Numbered from the stretch's first letter, positions 45,437 through 55,014 are shown. The stretch is 55,014 nt of DNA from an uncultured SAR116 cluster alpha proteobacterium (GCA_902539895.1 CACBMD010000008.1:1-55014); one strand, 5' to 3'. Made by a program: numbers and translations. The notes: generated from the letters alone by a model not told the origin.

Positions 45437-46801
45437 ATGTTAGATTTAATGAAAATAGCTGTTACTGAATCTGAAGGTGGTGACTTAGAAACTGTTCTTG
45501 GGCAACTTTACCAAAAGACCGAGGTAAGGCCGAATGGATATCCAAATGCAATTGTTTGGAAAGGCGGAAAACATGATGAAATTATAAATCCAGTATGCCA
45601 TTCATTAACAGACGCTTACGCATTACTAGGAACTATTGCAGCCGCTGATATCTTAAATCTTCCTTTTTACGCAATTCCAATGTGGTCACAAATGCGACAT
45701 GACACAAAACTTGAAGCATTAAGCTGGTTTGGAAATATGCAAAACACATCTATAAAATGGTCAACTGCTGGTGATGCATATGTTAATAATGGGTCTGGAA
45801 ATAAAGTTGTTGTAATGGGTAAGTCTGGAAATGCAGTTTTAAGAACACAAGCAGGGGTGTTTTGTAACGTTCGTCCATATGGTCCAATTACAGTTGTAAG
45901 ATGTATGCCATGTTTGCCCTATTCACAAGATAAATCTAAATTTAGTGTTAATGAAAAAACTGGTATTGTGCATACTGAAATGAACACTCCTGGAATTCAG
46001 ATGGCTTATGCTTGTCGTCTGTTTTTAAAGATGATTAATGATACAGGTAAATTAGGTAGAGTAGCATTTAAACCAACACAAGCAATGGAAGATGGAATTA
46101 ATGCGGGCATATTAATTTGGCTTCTTGAAGGAACAAAATTTACTATTGGTCGAAAATGGGCTGTAAATGCTTACGAAGAACATAAAACAAACATTGATAA
46201 GATAATTTCTTTATTACCTAAACACTTTAAGGATGGTATGGAAAATTGGTCTGGAAGAATTGAACAACATATCTCTGACACAAATTATGGATTATTAGTA
46301 TGGGATATAATTAATAAACAAGAATGTATAATATTAGCTACTGACTTAGATGGTGATAGATTGACTGATTTACTTGCTGATATATCTGACCCATTAAGAG
46401 ATTTTGGCACAAAAATTCTCAATTATGTTAAGAGTGATATTGATATAGATACGGCATGGAAGTCTCTGGGTTACACAACTGGTAACGGAAGAGATATGAC
46501 TTCAGTAATGCATAGAATGTCTGGACCACCAATTCATGAACAAACACTTGGGTCAGCTGATGCTATGCTTTTAAGACTTCTTGATGGTGATGAAACCATG
46601 GGTGGAACAAAAAAACCTTACGACCCAAGAATTCATTTTGTTTTAATTAGAGACGCATACTTAGATGCTAATCCTAATAACATTGAACTTAAAAATTGGT
46701 TGGATAATGTTTTAAATATATTTGATGGAATATACGGTAGTAATAGACCTGGTTTTATTGAAGGTTATAAAGCACTTAAAAATGCTATTAAGCCTTGGTG
46801 A
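45437..46801 (+). CDS. Uncharacterised 454-residue cytoplasmic protein
   Basis: I do not recognise the family. It has no signal peptide or membrane segment and looks like an ordinary alpha/beta enzyme. Notable segments: HSLTDAYALLGTIAAADIL, MWSQMRHDTKLEALSW, the cysteine-containing VFCNVRPYGPITVVRCMPCLPYSQD (CxxC), TDLDGDRLTDLLADISDPLRDFG, and GRDMTSVMHRMSGPPIHEQ. The dense His/Asp/Glu positions could bind metal, but I see no named motif. ATG start has an AAGGA site 7 bases upstream. A LOG-family gene is 72 bases upstream on the same strand and a convergent aminotransferase lies 2 bases downstream. Normal codon use. Confidence 0.7.
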   Translation: MLDLMKIAVTESEGGDLETVLGQLYQKTEVRPNGYPNAIVWKGGKHDEIINPVCHSLTDAYALLGTIAAADILNLPFYAIPMWSQMRHDTKLEALSWFGNMQNTSIKWSTAGDAYVNNGSGNKVVVMGKSGNAVLRTQAGVFCNVRPYGPITVVRCMPCLPYSQDKSKFSVNEKTGIVHTEMNTPGIQMAYACRLFLKMINDTGKLGRVAFKPTQAMEDGINAGILIWLLEGTKFTIGRKWAVNAYEEHKTNIDKIISLLPKHFKDGMENWSGRIEQHISDTNYGLLVWDIINKQECIILATDLDGDRLTDLLADISDPLRDFGTKILNYVKSDIDIDTAWKSLGYTTGNGRDMTSVMHRMSGPPIHEQTLGSADAMLLRLLDGDETMGGTKKPYDPRIHFVLIRDAYLDANPNNIELKNWLDNVLNIFDGIYGSNRPGFIEGYKALKNAIKPW

Positions 46802-46803
46802 TT

Positions 46804-47973
46804 TTAATTTAAGGCTGGCTCTAATCTATCCATAATTTCATTTATGAAGCTTTGTTGAGCTGCAAAACATATTCTTAAATGACCTTCACCTGACTCTCCA
46901 AATGCAATGCCTGGTGCCACACCAACATTAGTATCAATGATTAATTTTTTTGCAAACTCTAAAGAATCTTTTATATCCTTTACTTTAAAAAAAGCATAAA
47001 ATGCTGCTTCTGGAACACTGCACTCAACTCGCTTCCACTCAACTAATCTTTGAAACATTATATCTCTAGATTTTTTTAAATTATGACGTATATCTTTTGT
47101 AAGAAGTTTGTAGTTTTGCAATGCTGAAATTAGACCATTTTGAAGAAACTCGGGAACGCCTGTTGTTGTTATTTGAACTAATTTAGCTATGTGAGGCCCT
47201 AACTCTTCAGGATGTGTTATCCAACCTATTCTCCATCCTGTCATATTGAAGCTCTTAGAAGCTGAGTTTATGACTATTAATTTATCAGTTGACTTAGATA
47301 ATTGAAGAAAACTTGGTGATACATGATCATTGAAGATTATTTGATGATAAACTTCATCAGAAATTAACCAGCAACCCATTTCTCGGATATGATTTAGTAG
47401 GATTTCTTGCTGTTTTTTTGACATCACCCATCCTGTTGGATTTCCAGGACTATTAACAAAAACCATTTTTGTTTTATTCGTAATTGTGCTCAGTAGTTTT
47501 TCAAAATCTAATATCCACTGACTATCTTTTAATCTTAGTGAGACTTCTTTTATATTACCTTTTTTTAATAAAACTGATGACCTTATGTTAGGCCATACAG
47601 GACCAACCATTACAACTTCATCTCCATCACTGATAATTAAATCACAAATCAACCTAAGACCCATCATTCCACCTGTGACAACACTATGATGTTCAGGTTT
47701 CGTATTGATGTTAAAAACTTCATTCATATATTTTGAGACTTCTGATCGTAATTGAGGTATACCATTTTGATATGTATAAAATGTTTTACCTTGATTTAAA
47801 GCCTCAATAGTTTTGTTGTTAATTAAATTACTTGTGGATGTATCACCTTCCCCAAACCAAGCAGGATAGACATAATTTCCACTCTCTAATTGGTACTTTC
47901 TTCCAAAATTTGCAATTTGCATAATTGCAGTTTCTTTAAAGGAAACTATTTCTTCATTTAAATTTTCTAACAA
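46804..47973 (-). CDS. Pyridoxal-phosphate aminotransferase, class I/II
   Basis: A 389-residue fold-type I aminotransferase. Visible: YPAWFGEGDTSTS (substrate side), TYQNGIPQLRSEV, NSPGNPTGWVM, ISDEVYHQI, the PLP lysine in NSASKSFNMTGWRIGWI, and the carboxylate arginine in GEGHLRICFAAQ. Close in type to aspartate/aromatic aminotransferases; exact substrate unknown. It is transcribed immediately after alaS, with 8 bases between them, so likely co-expressed. Confidence 0.82.
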   Translation of the reverse strand: MLENLNEEIVSFKETAIMQIANFGRKYQLESGNYVYPAWFGEGDTSTSNLINNKTIEALNQGKTFYTYQNGIPQLRSEVSKYMNEVFNINTKPEHHSVVTGGMMGLRLICDLIISDGDEVVMVGPVWPNIRSSVLLKKGNIKEVSLRLKDSQWILDFEKLLSTITNKTKMVFVNSPGNPTGWVMSKKQQEILLNHIREMGCWLISDEVYHQIIFNDHVSPSFLQLSKSTDKLIVINSASKSFNMTGWRIGWITHPEELGPHIAKLVQITTTGVPEFLQNGLISALQNYKLLTKDIRHNLKKSRDIMFQRLVEWKRVECSVPEAAFYAFFKVKDIKDSLEFAKKLIIDTNVGVAPGIAFGESGEGHLRICFAAQQSFINEIMDRLEPALN

Positions 47974-47981
47974 TATATTCT

Positions 47982-50654
47982 CTAAATTTTAAGTTTAATG
48001 TAATCTTTTATCTTTTTAATAGCTAGTAGACTGTTTTTTGGATCTGATCCTCCAGATTGAGCCATATCCGGTCTTCCACCACCTCCTTTACCGCCTAAGA
48101 TTGCTGAAACTTCATTAACCATTTCTACTGCACTAAATTTAGAAGTGAGTGTTTTATCTACAGCAACTACTATAGAAGCTTTATTATCAATTTTACTAAT
48201 TAAACAAACAATATTCGAGTTGTTATTTTTAATAAAATTTTCGGCATTAGGCTTTAACTCTTTAACAACTAAATTATCATAAATTTTATACTCAAATACT
48301 ATTCCTTTTAGTGTTTCTTTAGTTGAATTATTATCATAATTTAAATGAGATTTTTTTTTAAGAAGTTTTAATTCTTTATTCATTTTTTGATTTTCTGAGA
48401 CTAACTGTTCAATTTTTTTTGTGACTTGAATACTATTTGTTTTTAAAGAAGAAGATATATATCTAATTTTATTTATCTCGTTATTATAGTAGTTTATTGC
48501 AGCCTTATTTGTTAAAGCTTCAATTCTTCGAACTCCAGATGAAACACCAGTTTCTGATAATATTTTGAAGGTTGAAATTTCAGAAGTATTTTTTACGTGT
48601 GTTCCTCCACATAATTCAACTGACCAGGCGACTCTTTCATTATTAATACTTTTCCCAATAGATACTACTCTGACTTCATCTCCATATTTTTCTCCAAATA
48701 GAGCTATAGCCCCTTTTTCAATAGCCTTATCGGGAGACATAACTTTAGTGGTAACTTTATCATTACAAAATATTCTATAATTTACTTCATCTTCGATTTC
48801 TCTAATTAATTCTGAAGAAATTGGTTTTTGATGACTAAAATCAAATCTTAGTTTTTCATTAGTAACCAATGAACCTTTTTGAGCAACATGCAAACCTAAT
48901 TTTTGTCTTAATGCTTCATGAAGAAGATGAGTTGCTGAATGATGTGAACATATTTGTTTTCTAAAATCTAAATCTATTACTTGTTTGATTAAATCACCAA
49001 CCGTGATTTTTCCTGATACAATTTCTATTGTTGAAATAAATATAATTTTACCATTTCCAACAATAATTTTTTTAGAATTTAAAATATTAGCCTTAAAGTT
49101 TTTTCCTACGATAACCCCTTTATCAGATATCTGGCCACCAGATTCAGCATAAAAAATTGTTTCATTGCATATAATGTCAACTTGTTCATTCGCTGAAATA
49201 TTATCTACAATTTTATTATTTTTTATAATTAAATTTATTTTAGTTTCAAAAGTATTTTCATCATATCCTCTAAAGTTAGTAGGTGGTAAATCTAATAATA
49301 ATTTTAAAATATCTTGATTATAAGCATCATCACCTGAACCTGACCAAGCCTGTCTCGCTTTAATTTTTTGTTCATTCATTGATTTTTCAAAACCCTGATG
49401 ATCAACTTTCCACCTATATGATTTTAATACATCTTCTGTTAAATCTAATGGAAATCCATAGGTATCATATAATTCAAAAGCTTTTTGGCCTGAAAGAATA
49501 CCTGGAGAAACTTTCTCGTCTATCTCATTCATTAATAAACTCATACCTCTATCAAGTGTATCTTTGAATTTAATTTCTTCATCCTTTATTGTGTTTTCTA
49601 TAGTCAATTTTTGAGTTATTAATTCTGGAAAAGCATCACCCATTTGTTCAATTAAAGATTTAACTAACTTGAATATCACTGGATCACTTGCGCCTAAAAG
49701 ATGTGTGTGGCGCATTGCTCTTCTCATTATTCTTCTAAGTACATATCCTCTACCTTCATTACTGGGTAAAACTCCCTCAGCAATTAAAAAAGAAATTGAT
49801 CTTAAATGATCAGCTACTACTCTATGAGATACAATATTATCTTTTGTTTTTTCAACACCTGTTACTAATGAAGAAGCCTCAACTAGATCTTTCATCATGT
49901 CTGTTTCATAATTATTATGAGTGTTTTGTAGGACTGCTGATATTCTTTCTAAACCCATTCCTGTATCAATACTTGGTTTAGGTAAATTAACTCTTTCATT
50001 TTTAGAAATTTGTTCAAATTGCATAAACACTAAATTCCAAATTTCAATAAATCTATCACCATCTTCATTTTTAGAACCAGGAGGTCCTCCTTCAATTAAA
50101 GGACCATGATCGTAAAATATTTCTGAGCAAGGACCACAAGGACCTGTGTCGCCCATACTCCAAAAGTTATCATTGGTACTAATTTTAATTATTTTTTCAT
50201 CACTTAATCCTGAAATTTTTTTCCATAAACTTTCGGCCTCAGTATCATGATGAAAAATTGTAACTAGCAATTTTTCTTTTGGAAGTTCATATTCCTTAGT
50301 TAACAATTCCCAAGCTTGAAATATTGCTTTCTCTTTGAAATAATCTCCAAATGAAAAATTACCTAACATTTCAAAAAAAGTATGATGTCTTGCTGTTCTT
50401 CCTACATTTTCAAGATCATTATGTTTTCCACCAGCACGCAGACACTTTTGTGAGGTAACCGCTCTATTGTAGTCTCTTATTTCTAATCCAGTAAAAACAT
50501 TTTTAAATTGAACCATACCAGCATTTGTAAACAGCAGGGTAGGGTCATTATTTGGCACAAGATTACTTGAAGTTATCACTTCATGATCATTTTCATTAAA
50601 ATAATTTATGAACTTAGAACGAATTGCATTTACTGAATTTTTAGTCTTATTCAT
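47982..50654 (-). CDS. alaS: Alanyl-tRNA synthetase
   Basis: Charges tRNA-Ala; 890 residues. The N-terminal catalytic domain has LFTNAGMVQFKNVFTG, the class II motifs, and MGDTGPCGPCSEIFYDHG. The editing domain has the zinc site HHSATHLLHE (~570) with CGGTHV (~684). The C-terminal C-Ala domain ends GGKGGGGRPDMAQSGG. Length and all zinc ligands are normal. ATG start. It sits between recA and an aminotransferase on the minus strand; alaS next to recA is common in proteobacteria. Confidence 0.97.
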   Translation of the reverse strand: MNKTKNSVNAIRSKFINYFNENDHEVITSSNLVPNNDPTLLFTNAGMVQFKNVFTGLEIRDYNRAVTSQKCLRAGGKHNDLENVGRTARHHTFFEMLGNFSFGDYFKEKAIFQAWELLTKEYELPKEKLLVTIFHHDTEAESLWKKISGLSDEKIIKISTNDNFWSMGDTGPCGPCSEIFYDHGPLIEGGPPGSKNEDGDRFIEIWNLVFMQFEQISKNERVNLPKPSIDTGMGLERISAVLQNTHNNYETDMMKDLVEASSLVTGVEKTKDNIVSHRVVADHLRSISFLIAEGVLPSNEGRGYVLRRIMRRAMRHTHLLGASDPVIFKLVKSLIEQMGDAFPELITQKLTIENTIKDEEIKFKDTLDRGMSLLMNEIDEKVSPGILSGQKAFELYDTYGFPLDLTEDVLKSYRWKVDHQGFEKSMNEQKIKARQAWSGSGDDAYNQDILKLLLDLPPTNFRGYDENTFETKINLIIKNNKIVDNISANEQVDIICNETIFYAESGGQISDKGVIVGKNFKANILNSKKIIVGNGKIIFISTIEIVSGKITVGDLIKQVIDLDFRKQICSHHSATHLLHEALRQKLGLHVAQKGSLVTNEKLRFDFSHQKPISSELIREIEDEVNYRIFCNDKVTTKVMSPDKAIEKGAIALFGEKYGDEVRVVSIGKSINNERVAWSVELCGGTHVKNTSEISTFKILSETGVSSGVRRIEALTNKAAINYYNNEINKIRYISSSLKTNSIQVTKKIEQLVSENQKMNKELKLLKKKSHLNYDNNSTKETLKGIVFEYKIYDNLVVKELKPNAENFIKNNNSNIVCLISKIDNKASIVVAVDKTLTSKFSAVEMVNEVSAILGGKGGGGRPDMAQSGGSDPKNSLLAIKKIKDYIKLKI

Positions 50655-50724
50655 GAGTTAAACTAACTAATTATCTTTACCCCTTGATAACATCAATTTA
50701 ACAAATTACAAAACTTCAATAAAA

Positions 50725-51795
50725 TTATTTTTCTTCTTCAGGAATTTGTTGGTCTGGATTCATTAGAATTTCCTCAACCAAAACTGTATTTCCTTTAATT
50801 TTATCCTCTATTTCTAGCGCTATTTCAGAATTTTCATTGAGAAAGTTTTTAACATTTTCTCTACCTTGACCAATCCTTTGATCGTTATAAGAAAACCATG
50901 ATCCAGATTTTTCAATTATGTCTGCAGATACTCCTAGATCTACTATCTCACCATTTTTAGAAATACCTTCACCATACATAATATCAAACTCAACTGTTCT
51001 AAATGGAGGTGCAACCTTATTTTTTACAACTTTAACTCTGGTTTGATTCCCAATTATATCATCTTTGTCTTTAATTGCTCCTATTCTTCTTATATCCAAT
51101 CTAACAGATGCATAAAACTTAAGAGCATTTCCACCTGAAGTTGTTTCTGGGTTACCAAACATAATTCCTATTTTTTGTCTAATCTGATTAATAAATATTA
51201 CTAAACAATTGGACTTAGAAATTGAAGAAGTTAACTTTCTTAAAGCTTGACTCATCAATCTAGCTTGTAAACCCATATGACTATCACCCATGTCCCCTTC
51301 AAGTTCAGCTCTAGGAACTAATGCTGCTACAGAATCAACTACTAAAACGGATATAGCCCCTGATCTCACTAATGTATCAGCTATTTCCAATGCTTGCTCT
51401 CCAGCATCAGGTTGAGAAATTAATAGATCGTCAATATTTACTCCTAATTTTTTTGCGTATACTGGATCAAGGGCATGTTCTGCATCTACAAACGCACAAG
51501 TTCCTCCTGTTTTTTGCGCTTCAGCTACAACATGTAATGCTAGTGTTGTTTTACCTGAACTTTCAGGTCCATAAATTTCTACAATTCTTCCTTTAGGTAA
51601 CCCACCTATACCAAGAGCTATATCTAGACCTAGTGACCCTGTGGATATAGCTTGCACATCTAAATTTTCTCCAGATGTTCCTAACTTCATAACAGAACCT
51701 TTACCAAAAGCTTTTTCTATCTGTCCAATTGCAGACTCTAAAGCTATGTTTCTCTCTTTATCTTGATTTGACATTTTAATAACCTCAGCACTCAT
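50725..51795 (-). CDS. recA: Recombinase RecA
   Basis: Homologous recombination and SOS coprotease; 356 residues. Walker A is [13 protein letters not shown] (~76), followed by [36 protein letters not shown], and loop L2 [26 protein letters not shown]. The C terminus is acidic ([16 protein letters not shown]). Two in-frame starts exist; ATG at 51795 has a GGAG site 8 bases upstream and is preferred over 51774. Regulated by an SOS box and strong promoter upstream. Confidence 0.97.
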   Translation of the reverse strand: MSAEVIKMSNQDKERNIALESAIGQIEKAFGKGSVMKLGTSGENLDVQAISTGSLGLDIALGIGGLPKGRIVEIYGPESSGKTTLALHVVAEAQKTGGTCAFVDAEHALDPVYAKKLGVNIDDLLISQPDAGEQALEIADTLVRSGAISVLVVDSVAALVPRAELEGDMGDSHMGLQARLMSQALRKLTSSISKSNCLVIFINQIRQKIGIMFGNPETTSGGNALKFYASVRLDIRRIGAIKDKDDIIGNQTRVKVVKNKVAPPFRTVEFDIMYGEGISKNGEIVDLGVSADIIEKSGSWFSYNDQRIGQGRENVKNFLNENSEIALEIEDKIKGNTVLVEEILMNPDQQIPEEEK

Positions 51796-51852
51796 TCTCT
51801 ATCTCCTTACTGACATACGATTACAATTCTTTCAACTAATAATTATTGCATA

Positions 51853-51901
51853 ATGATATTCACCTTTTGTTCTTTTGTCAACAAATGTTCTTGCTTTGTT
51901 C
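51853..51901 (-). promoter_or_regulatory. recA promoter with alphaproteobacterial SOS box
   Basis: The plus strand reads GTTC TTGCTTT GTTC at 51887-51901, that is GTTC-N7-GTTC, the LexA-binding direct repeat of Alphaproteobacteria (GAAC-N7-GAAC on the coding strand). Immediately downstream on the minus strand is TTGACA (51881-51876), 17 bases, TATCAT (51858-51853). This is a near-consensus promoter, with LexA expected to block at the -35 side. Confidence 0.85.
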
Positions 51902-51933
51902 TTAGCTCTTAAATTTCAAATTTTTATAATAAG

Positions 51934-52428
51934 TTACTCTTCTTTATGGATTTTTTCCATTTTTTCATGCCGTTCCTGTGCATCAACACTTAGTGATGCA
52001 ATTGGCCTTGCTTTCAAACGACCTAAGCCAATCGGCTCACCTGTTTCTTCACAATATCCGTACGTTTTTAGATCTATTCTTCTTAATGCAGCGTCGATTT
52101 TACTAATAAGTTTTCTTTCTCTATCTCTAGTTCTTAACTGAATAGAAGCATCTGACTCTACCTGAGCTCTATCAGCCATATCAGGTCTTTGCAGACCTTC
52201 AGCTGATAAAGTACCCTTGGTATCAGTCGCTTCTTCAAGCAATTCTAATTTCCAATTAAGTAATTTTTGTCTAAAATATTCAAGCTGGTTGTCATTCATA
52301 AACTCTTCATCAACAGAAGGAATGTAGTCTTCTGGAAGAACTATCCGACTTCCAAGTAAACCACCTCTATCAGCACCATTTTCAAATTTGTCTTCTGCTA
52401 TTTCTAGTAATTTTTTTGACGAACTCAC
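51934..52428 (-). CDS. dksA: RNA polymerase-binding transcription factor DksA
   Basis: ppGpp cofactor that binds the RNA polymerase secondary channel. The 164-residue chain has a long coiled-coil (NDNQLEYFRQKLLNWKLELLEEATDT), the acidic tip (DMADRAQVESDASIQLRTRDRERKL) and a C-terminal zinc-finger-type domain GYCEETGEPIGLGRLKARPIASLSVDAQERHE. Of the four cysteines in E. coli DksA only the first remains; the others are Thr, Ser and Ala. This is usual for alphaproteobacterial DksA and suggests a zinc-free fold. It is divergent from hemA. Confidence 0.93.
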   Translation of the reverse strand: MSSSKKLLEIAEDKFENGADRGGLLGSRIVLPEDYIPSVDEEFMNDNQLEYFRQKLLNWKLELLEEATDTKGTLSAEGLQRPDMADRAQVESDASIQLRTRDRERKLISKIDAALRRIDLKTYGYCEETGEPIGLGRLKARPIASLSVDAQERHEKMEKIHKEE

Positions 52429-52459
52429 TCTTATATTTCCCGAAGATTAAATAATGTCT

Positions 52460-52487
52460 GTTATATAAAAACTAAAAAAAAGTTCAA
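52460..52487 (-). promoter_or_regulatory. Candidate sigma70 promoter of dksA
   Basis: Minus strand TTGAAC (52487-52482), 16 bases, TATAAC (52465-52460), with the implied start about 25 bases before the dksA ATG at 52428. Reasonable but unproven. Confidence 0.4.
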
Positions 52488-52546
52488 GCACGAAAATAAA
52501 AATTTAATTTTTGCTCAAAATCTGTGCTAAAAATTAAGTAAATAAT

Positions 52547-53824
52547 ATGTTGAAAATTTTAAACATAGTATTATTTAAATCAAGTAAACTCATAGGTAAA
52601 CCATTGAATTATTCTGATATATTTAAATCATACTTAAACAAACTTAAAAAAGAGGGTAGATACAGGCATTTCAATGAAATTGAAAGAAAAGCAGGTAACC
52701 ACCCCAATGCTTTTTGGATATCAGAATCAAAAAAAAATGATATAATTGTCTGGTGTTCAAATGATTATTTAGGAATGAGTCAAAATAAACTAGTCATAAA
52801 TTCAATGATAGATTCTGTTAAAAAAATGGGAACAGGTTCAGGCGGAACACGTAATATATCTGGAAACAGTAATGCTATTGTACAATTAGAAAATGAACTG
52901 GCTAATTTTCATTTGAAAGAAAAGGCAGTAGTATTTTCATCTGGGTATGTAGCAAATGAATCAACAATAAGTACCATTCTAAATTTGTTGAAGGATGCAG
53001 TTGTTTTTTCTGATGAAAAAAATCATGCATCAATAATTTCAGGTATAAAAAAATCAAAAGCCTCAAAAGAAATTTTCAAACATAACGACCTTAACCATTT
53101 GGAAGCTCTAATAAAAAAGTATCCTGCAAAAAAACCAAAAGTAATTATATTTGAATCAATTTACTCTATGGACGGTGATTTTGGAGATATCTTTGGAATA
53201 TCAAAAATAGCTAAAAAACATAACGCATTAACTTATTTAGATGAGGTTCACGCTGTTGGAATGTATGGAAAAAAAGGCTCAGGCATGGCTGAAGAGTTAG
53301 GATTGCAAAATTCTATTGATATAATTCAAGGAACATTAGGTAAAGCATTTGGAACAATGGGTGGGTATATTGCTTCCTCAAACATAATATGCGACGCTAT
53401 ACGGAGTTATGCTAGCGGATACATATTTACAACAGCATTGCCACCCGCACTTGTAAAAGCTGCAAGCACTTCTATAAATTATCTATTAAAATCTGACAAA
53501 GAAAGAAAACTACAACATAAAAATACAATTTTACTCAAAAAATATCTATTAAAAGAAAACATAAATTTTATGGATAACAAAAGCCACATAATACCAATAA
53601 TGGTAAATAACCCTCTAAGATGTAAAGAAATTAGCAATATTCTGTTAAATGAATTCAAACATTACATACAACCAATTAATTATCCAACTGTTCCAGTTGG
53701 TACAGAAAGATTAAGAGTTACACCAGGCCCTTTACATACAGAAAAGATGATTTATGATTTAACGATCGCACTTAAATACGCTTTCAAGAAAACCAGTAAA
53801 AATAATTACTCAAAAATTGCATAA
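52547..53824 (+). CDS. hemA: 5-aminolevulinate synthase (C4 haem pathway)
   Basis: Condenses glycine and succinyl-CoA to 5-aminolevulinate, the first haem precursor in Alphaproteobacteria. The alpha-oxoamine-synthase fold shows [63 protein letters not shown] and the PLP lysine in [13 protein letters not shown] (~264). [18 protein letters not shown] at the C terminus separates it from KBL/BioF-type relatives. The usual ALAS start (M-D/N-Y) matches an in-frame TTG at 52604 with an AGG site. The ATG at 52547 has no clear ribosome site and adds 19 residues, so the shorter form may be the true one. hemH follows 20 bases later. Confidence 0.93.
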   Translation: MLKILNIVLFKSSKLIGKPLNYSDIFKSYLNKLKKEGRYRHFNEIERKAGNHPNAFWISESKKNDIIVWCSNDYLGMSQNKLVINSMIDSVKKMGTGSGGTRNISGNSNAIVQLENELANFHLKEKAVVFSSGYVANESTISTILNLLKDAVVFSDEKNHASIISGIKKSKASKEIFKHNDLNHLEALIKKYPAKKPKVIIFESIYSMDGDFGDIFGISKIAKKHNALTYLDEVHAVGMYGKKGSGMAEELGLQNSIDIIQGTLGKAFGTMGGYIASSNIICDAIRSYASGYIFTTALPPALVKAASTSINYLLKSDKERKLQHKNTILLKKYLLKENINFMDNKSHIIPIMVNNPLRCKEISNILLNEFKHYIQPINYPTVPVGTERLRVTPGPLHTEKMIYDLTIALKYAFKKTSKNNYSKIA

Positions 53825-53844
53825 TAATTTTAAAAGATATTAAA

Positions 53845-54876
53845 TTGACTATCATAAAAAAACCTAATGATCACCCCTTGTTTCCAGATAAAAATAAGAT
53901 TGGTGTATTACTTGTCAATTTAGGCACGCCTGATGGCACTGATTATTGGTCTATGAGAAGATATTTAAAACAATTTCTTATGGACAAAAGGGTAGTGGAT
54001 CTTTTTAGACCTTTATGGTGGTTAATATTAAATGGCCCTATACTCACATTCAGGCCTTCAAAATCTGGAAAAGCTTATAAAAAAATTTGGGATGAAAAAA
54101 ACTATGGATCACCATTAAGGGGGTTTACAATCAAACAAACAAAAAAAATTCAGAATTCTTTTAAAAACAATCCCAATATTTTCATTGACTACGCAATGAG
54201 ATATGGAAACCCAGGAATAGACAAAATTTTAAATAAAATGACAAAAAATGGATGTTCAAAAATTCTTTTGGTTCCACTTTATCCTCAGTATGCAGCTAGC
54301 ACTTCTGCAACTGTTAAAGATGAAGTTTTTAAATGGTTGTTAAAACAAAGATGGCAACCAGATATCCGAACAGTGTCTCCTTGGTTTGATAATAGAGATT
54401 ACATAAAAGCTTTAGCTTTAACAGTTAAAAAACATTTAAAAGACAGAGATAAAATAGATAAGTTAGTTATATCTTTCCATGGTATACCCAAAAGATATTT
54501 CATGGCTGGTGATCCTTATCATTGTCATTGTATTAAAACTGCCAGACTACTTAAAGAAGAATTGAAATGGCCACAAAATAAAGTTTTAGTTACCTTTCAA
54601 TCTAGATTTGGCCCTGAACCGTGGCTTCAACCTTATACTGATGAAACAATTATAGAATTAGCTAAACAAGGGTATAAAAATATTGCTTTGATTGCTCCTG
54701 GTTTTATCTCTGATTGTCTAGAAACACTTGAAGAATTAAATGTTGAGGCAAGAGAATTATTTTTTGAGAATGGTGGAAAAACTTTTCAATATGTACCTTG
54801 TTTAAATGATAACGAATATTCAATTAAATTTTTAAATGAAATAGTTAAACAAAATTTATTAGGTTGGAATAATTAA
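53845..54876 (+). CDS. hemH: Ferrochelatase
   Basis: Inserts Fe2+ into protoporphyrin IX, the last step of haem synthesis; 343 residues, normal length. Motifs: IGVLLVNLGTPDGT near the N terminus, YGSPLRGFTIKQT, VPLYPQYAASTSATV, the catalytic His in ISFHGIPKRYFMAGDPYHCHC (~212), and SRFGPEPWLQPYTDETI. The start is TTG (53845), with no in-frame ATG nearby. It lies 20 bases after hemA, so first and last haem-synthesis steps are co-transcribed. Confidence 0.95.
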   Translation: MTIIKKPNDHPLFPDKNKIGVLLVNLGTPDGTDYWSMRRYLKQFLMDKRVVDLFRPLWWLILNGPILTFRPSKSGKAYKKIWDEKNYGSPLRGFTIKQTKKIQNSFKNNPNIFIDYAMRYGNPGIDKILNKMTKNGCSKILLVPLYPQYAASTSATVKDEVFKWLLKQRWQPDIRTVSPWFDNRDYIKALALTVKKHLKDRDKIDKLVISFHGIPKRYFMAGDPYHCHCIKTARLLKEELKWPQNKVLVTFQSRFGPEPWLQPYTDETIIELAKQGYKNIALIAPGFISDCLETLEELNVEARELFFENGGKTFQYVPCLNDNEYSIKFLNEIVKQNLLGWNN

Positions 54877-54920
54877 TTTTAATAAATTTTAGAACAAATT
54901 TAAAATTGATAAAGTTAGTA

Positions 54921-54949
54921 TTTACATTTCAAATATTAACCCTTATAAA
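54921..54949 (+). promoter_or_regulatory. sigma70-type promoter of tRNA-Gly
   Basis: TTTACA (54921-54926), 17 bases, TATAAA (54944-54949), ending 10 bases before the tRNA 5' end at 54960. Confidence 0.5.
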
Positions 54950-54959
54950 ATAAAAAAAT

Positions 54960-55014
54960 GCGGGTATTGTGTAGTGGTAAGACCTTAGCCTTCCAAGCTA
55001 ATGACGCGAGTTCG
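54960..55014 (+). tRNA. tRNA-Gly (anticodon TCC), 3' end outside the window
   Basis: Starts GCGGGTA, then the D arm TTGTGTAGTGGTAAGAC and anticodon stem TTAGC/GCTAA with loop CTTCCAA (anticodon TCC). The T arm begins GCGAGTTCG where the window ends, so the 3' acceptor strand is not visible. Confidence 0.9.

Noticed and set aside
46791-46816. Hairpin AGCCTT/AAGGCT between convergent genes as a bidirectional terminator
   Set aside because: Six-base stem with a 14-base loop and no U-tract on either side.
48565-50109. Plus-strand open frames inside alaS
   Set aside because: They are shadows of the synthetase reading frame with no ribosome site or family features.

Overview
The window reads as an AT-rich (about 30-35% GC by eye), compact chromosome segment from a marine-type, streamlined alphaproteobacterium. 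Markers of the class are a GcrA-type cell-cycle regulator, a C4-pathway 5-aminolevulinate synthase, a recA preceded by the alphaproteobacterial SOS box GTTC-N7-GTTC, the gene order tig-clpP-clpX-lon-hupB, and a DksA lacking most zinc cysteines. I cannot fix the clade. Intergenic gaps are short, several convergent genes abut with 0-2 bases between them, and TTG/GTG starts are common.

Layout. 1-6.5 kb: a two-partner secretion pair, an outer-membrane TpsB transporter (5' end outside the window) and a large TpsA adhesin with about eleven autotransporter-type beta-strand repeats. Near 6,500 the adhesin runs directly, head-on, into a formate dehydrogenase alpha gene that has lost its 3' third. Both genes end in each other's antisense sequence, so this is either a real rearrangement breakpoint or an assembly/amplification chimera. 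6.5-11.5 kb (minus strand): dgoK-dgoA-fdhB-fdhA, combining the last two steps of the De Ley-Doudoroff galactonate route with an NAD-linked molybdenum formate dehydrogenase. 11.7-18.3 kb: a translationally coupled GAF-domain/small-protein pair, an aldehyde dehydrogenase, a HisC-like aminotransferase, and a VOC protein-MFS exporter-amidohydrolase cluster. 18.4-19.4 kb: an exported HtrA-like protein with all three catalytic residues replaced. 19.6-22.4 kb: a cobalamin riboswitch heading an operon of a TonB-dependent receptor and a DUF6580 membrane protein, most simply a vitamin B12 uptake unit. 22.4-25.6 kb: small redox and methyltransferase genes.

25.6-32.2 kb is the protein quality-control block (trigger factor, ClpP, ClpX, Lon, HU) with tRNA-Leu and tRNA-His upstream. 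32.3-38.8 kb: an aminotransferase, glnB-glnA, parE and an RhlE-type helicase. 38.8-44.7 kb (minus): pepN, gcrA, an AroE-like dehydrogenase with altered substrate residues, msrB, a CDP-alcohol phosphatidyltransferase and a LysM protein. 44.8-46.8 kb: a LOG-family protein and a 454-residue protein I do not recognise. 46.8-52.4 kb: an aminotransferase, alaS, recA and dksA. 52.5-55.0 kb: hemA, hemH and a tRNA-Gly cut by the window edge.

Five tRNAs (Asp, Val, Leu, His, Gly) are present; four of them have recognisable sigma70-type promoters with 17-base spacers. No insertion sequence, phage gene or CRISPR array was seen. All family calls are from reading motifs; no database search was run.
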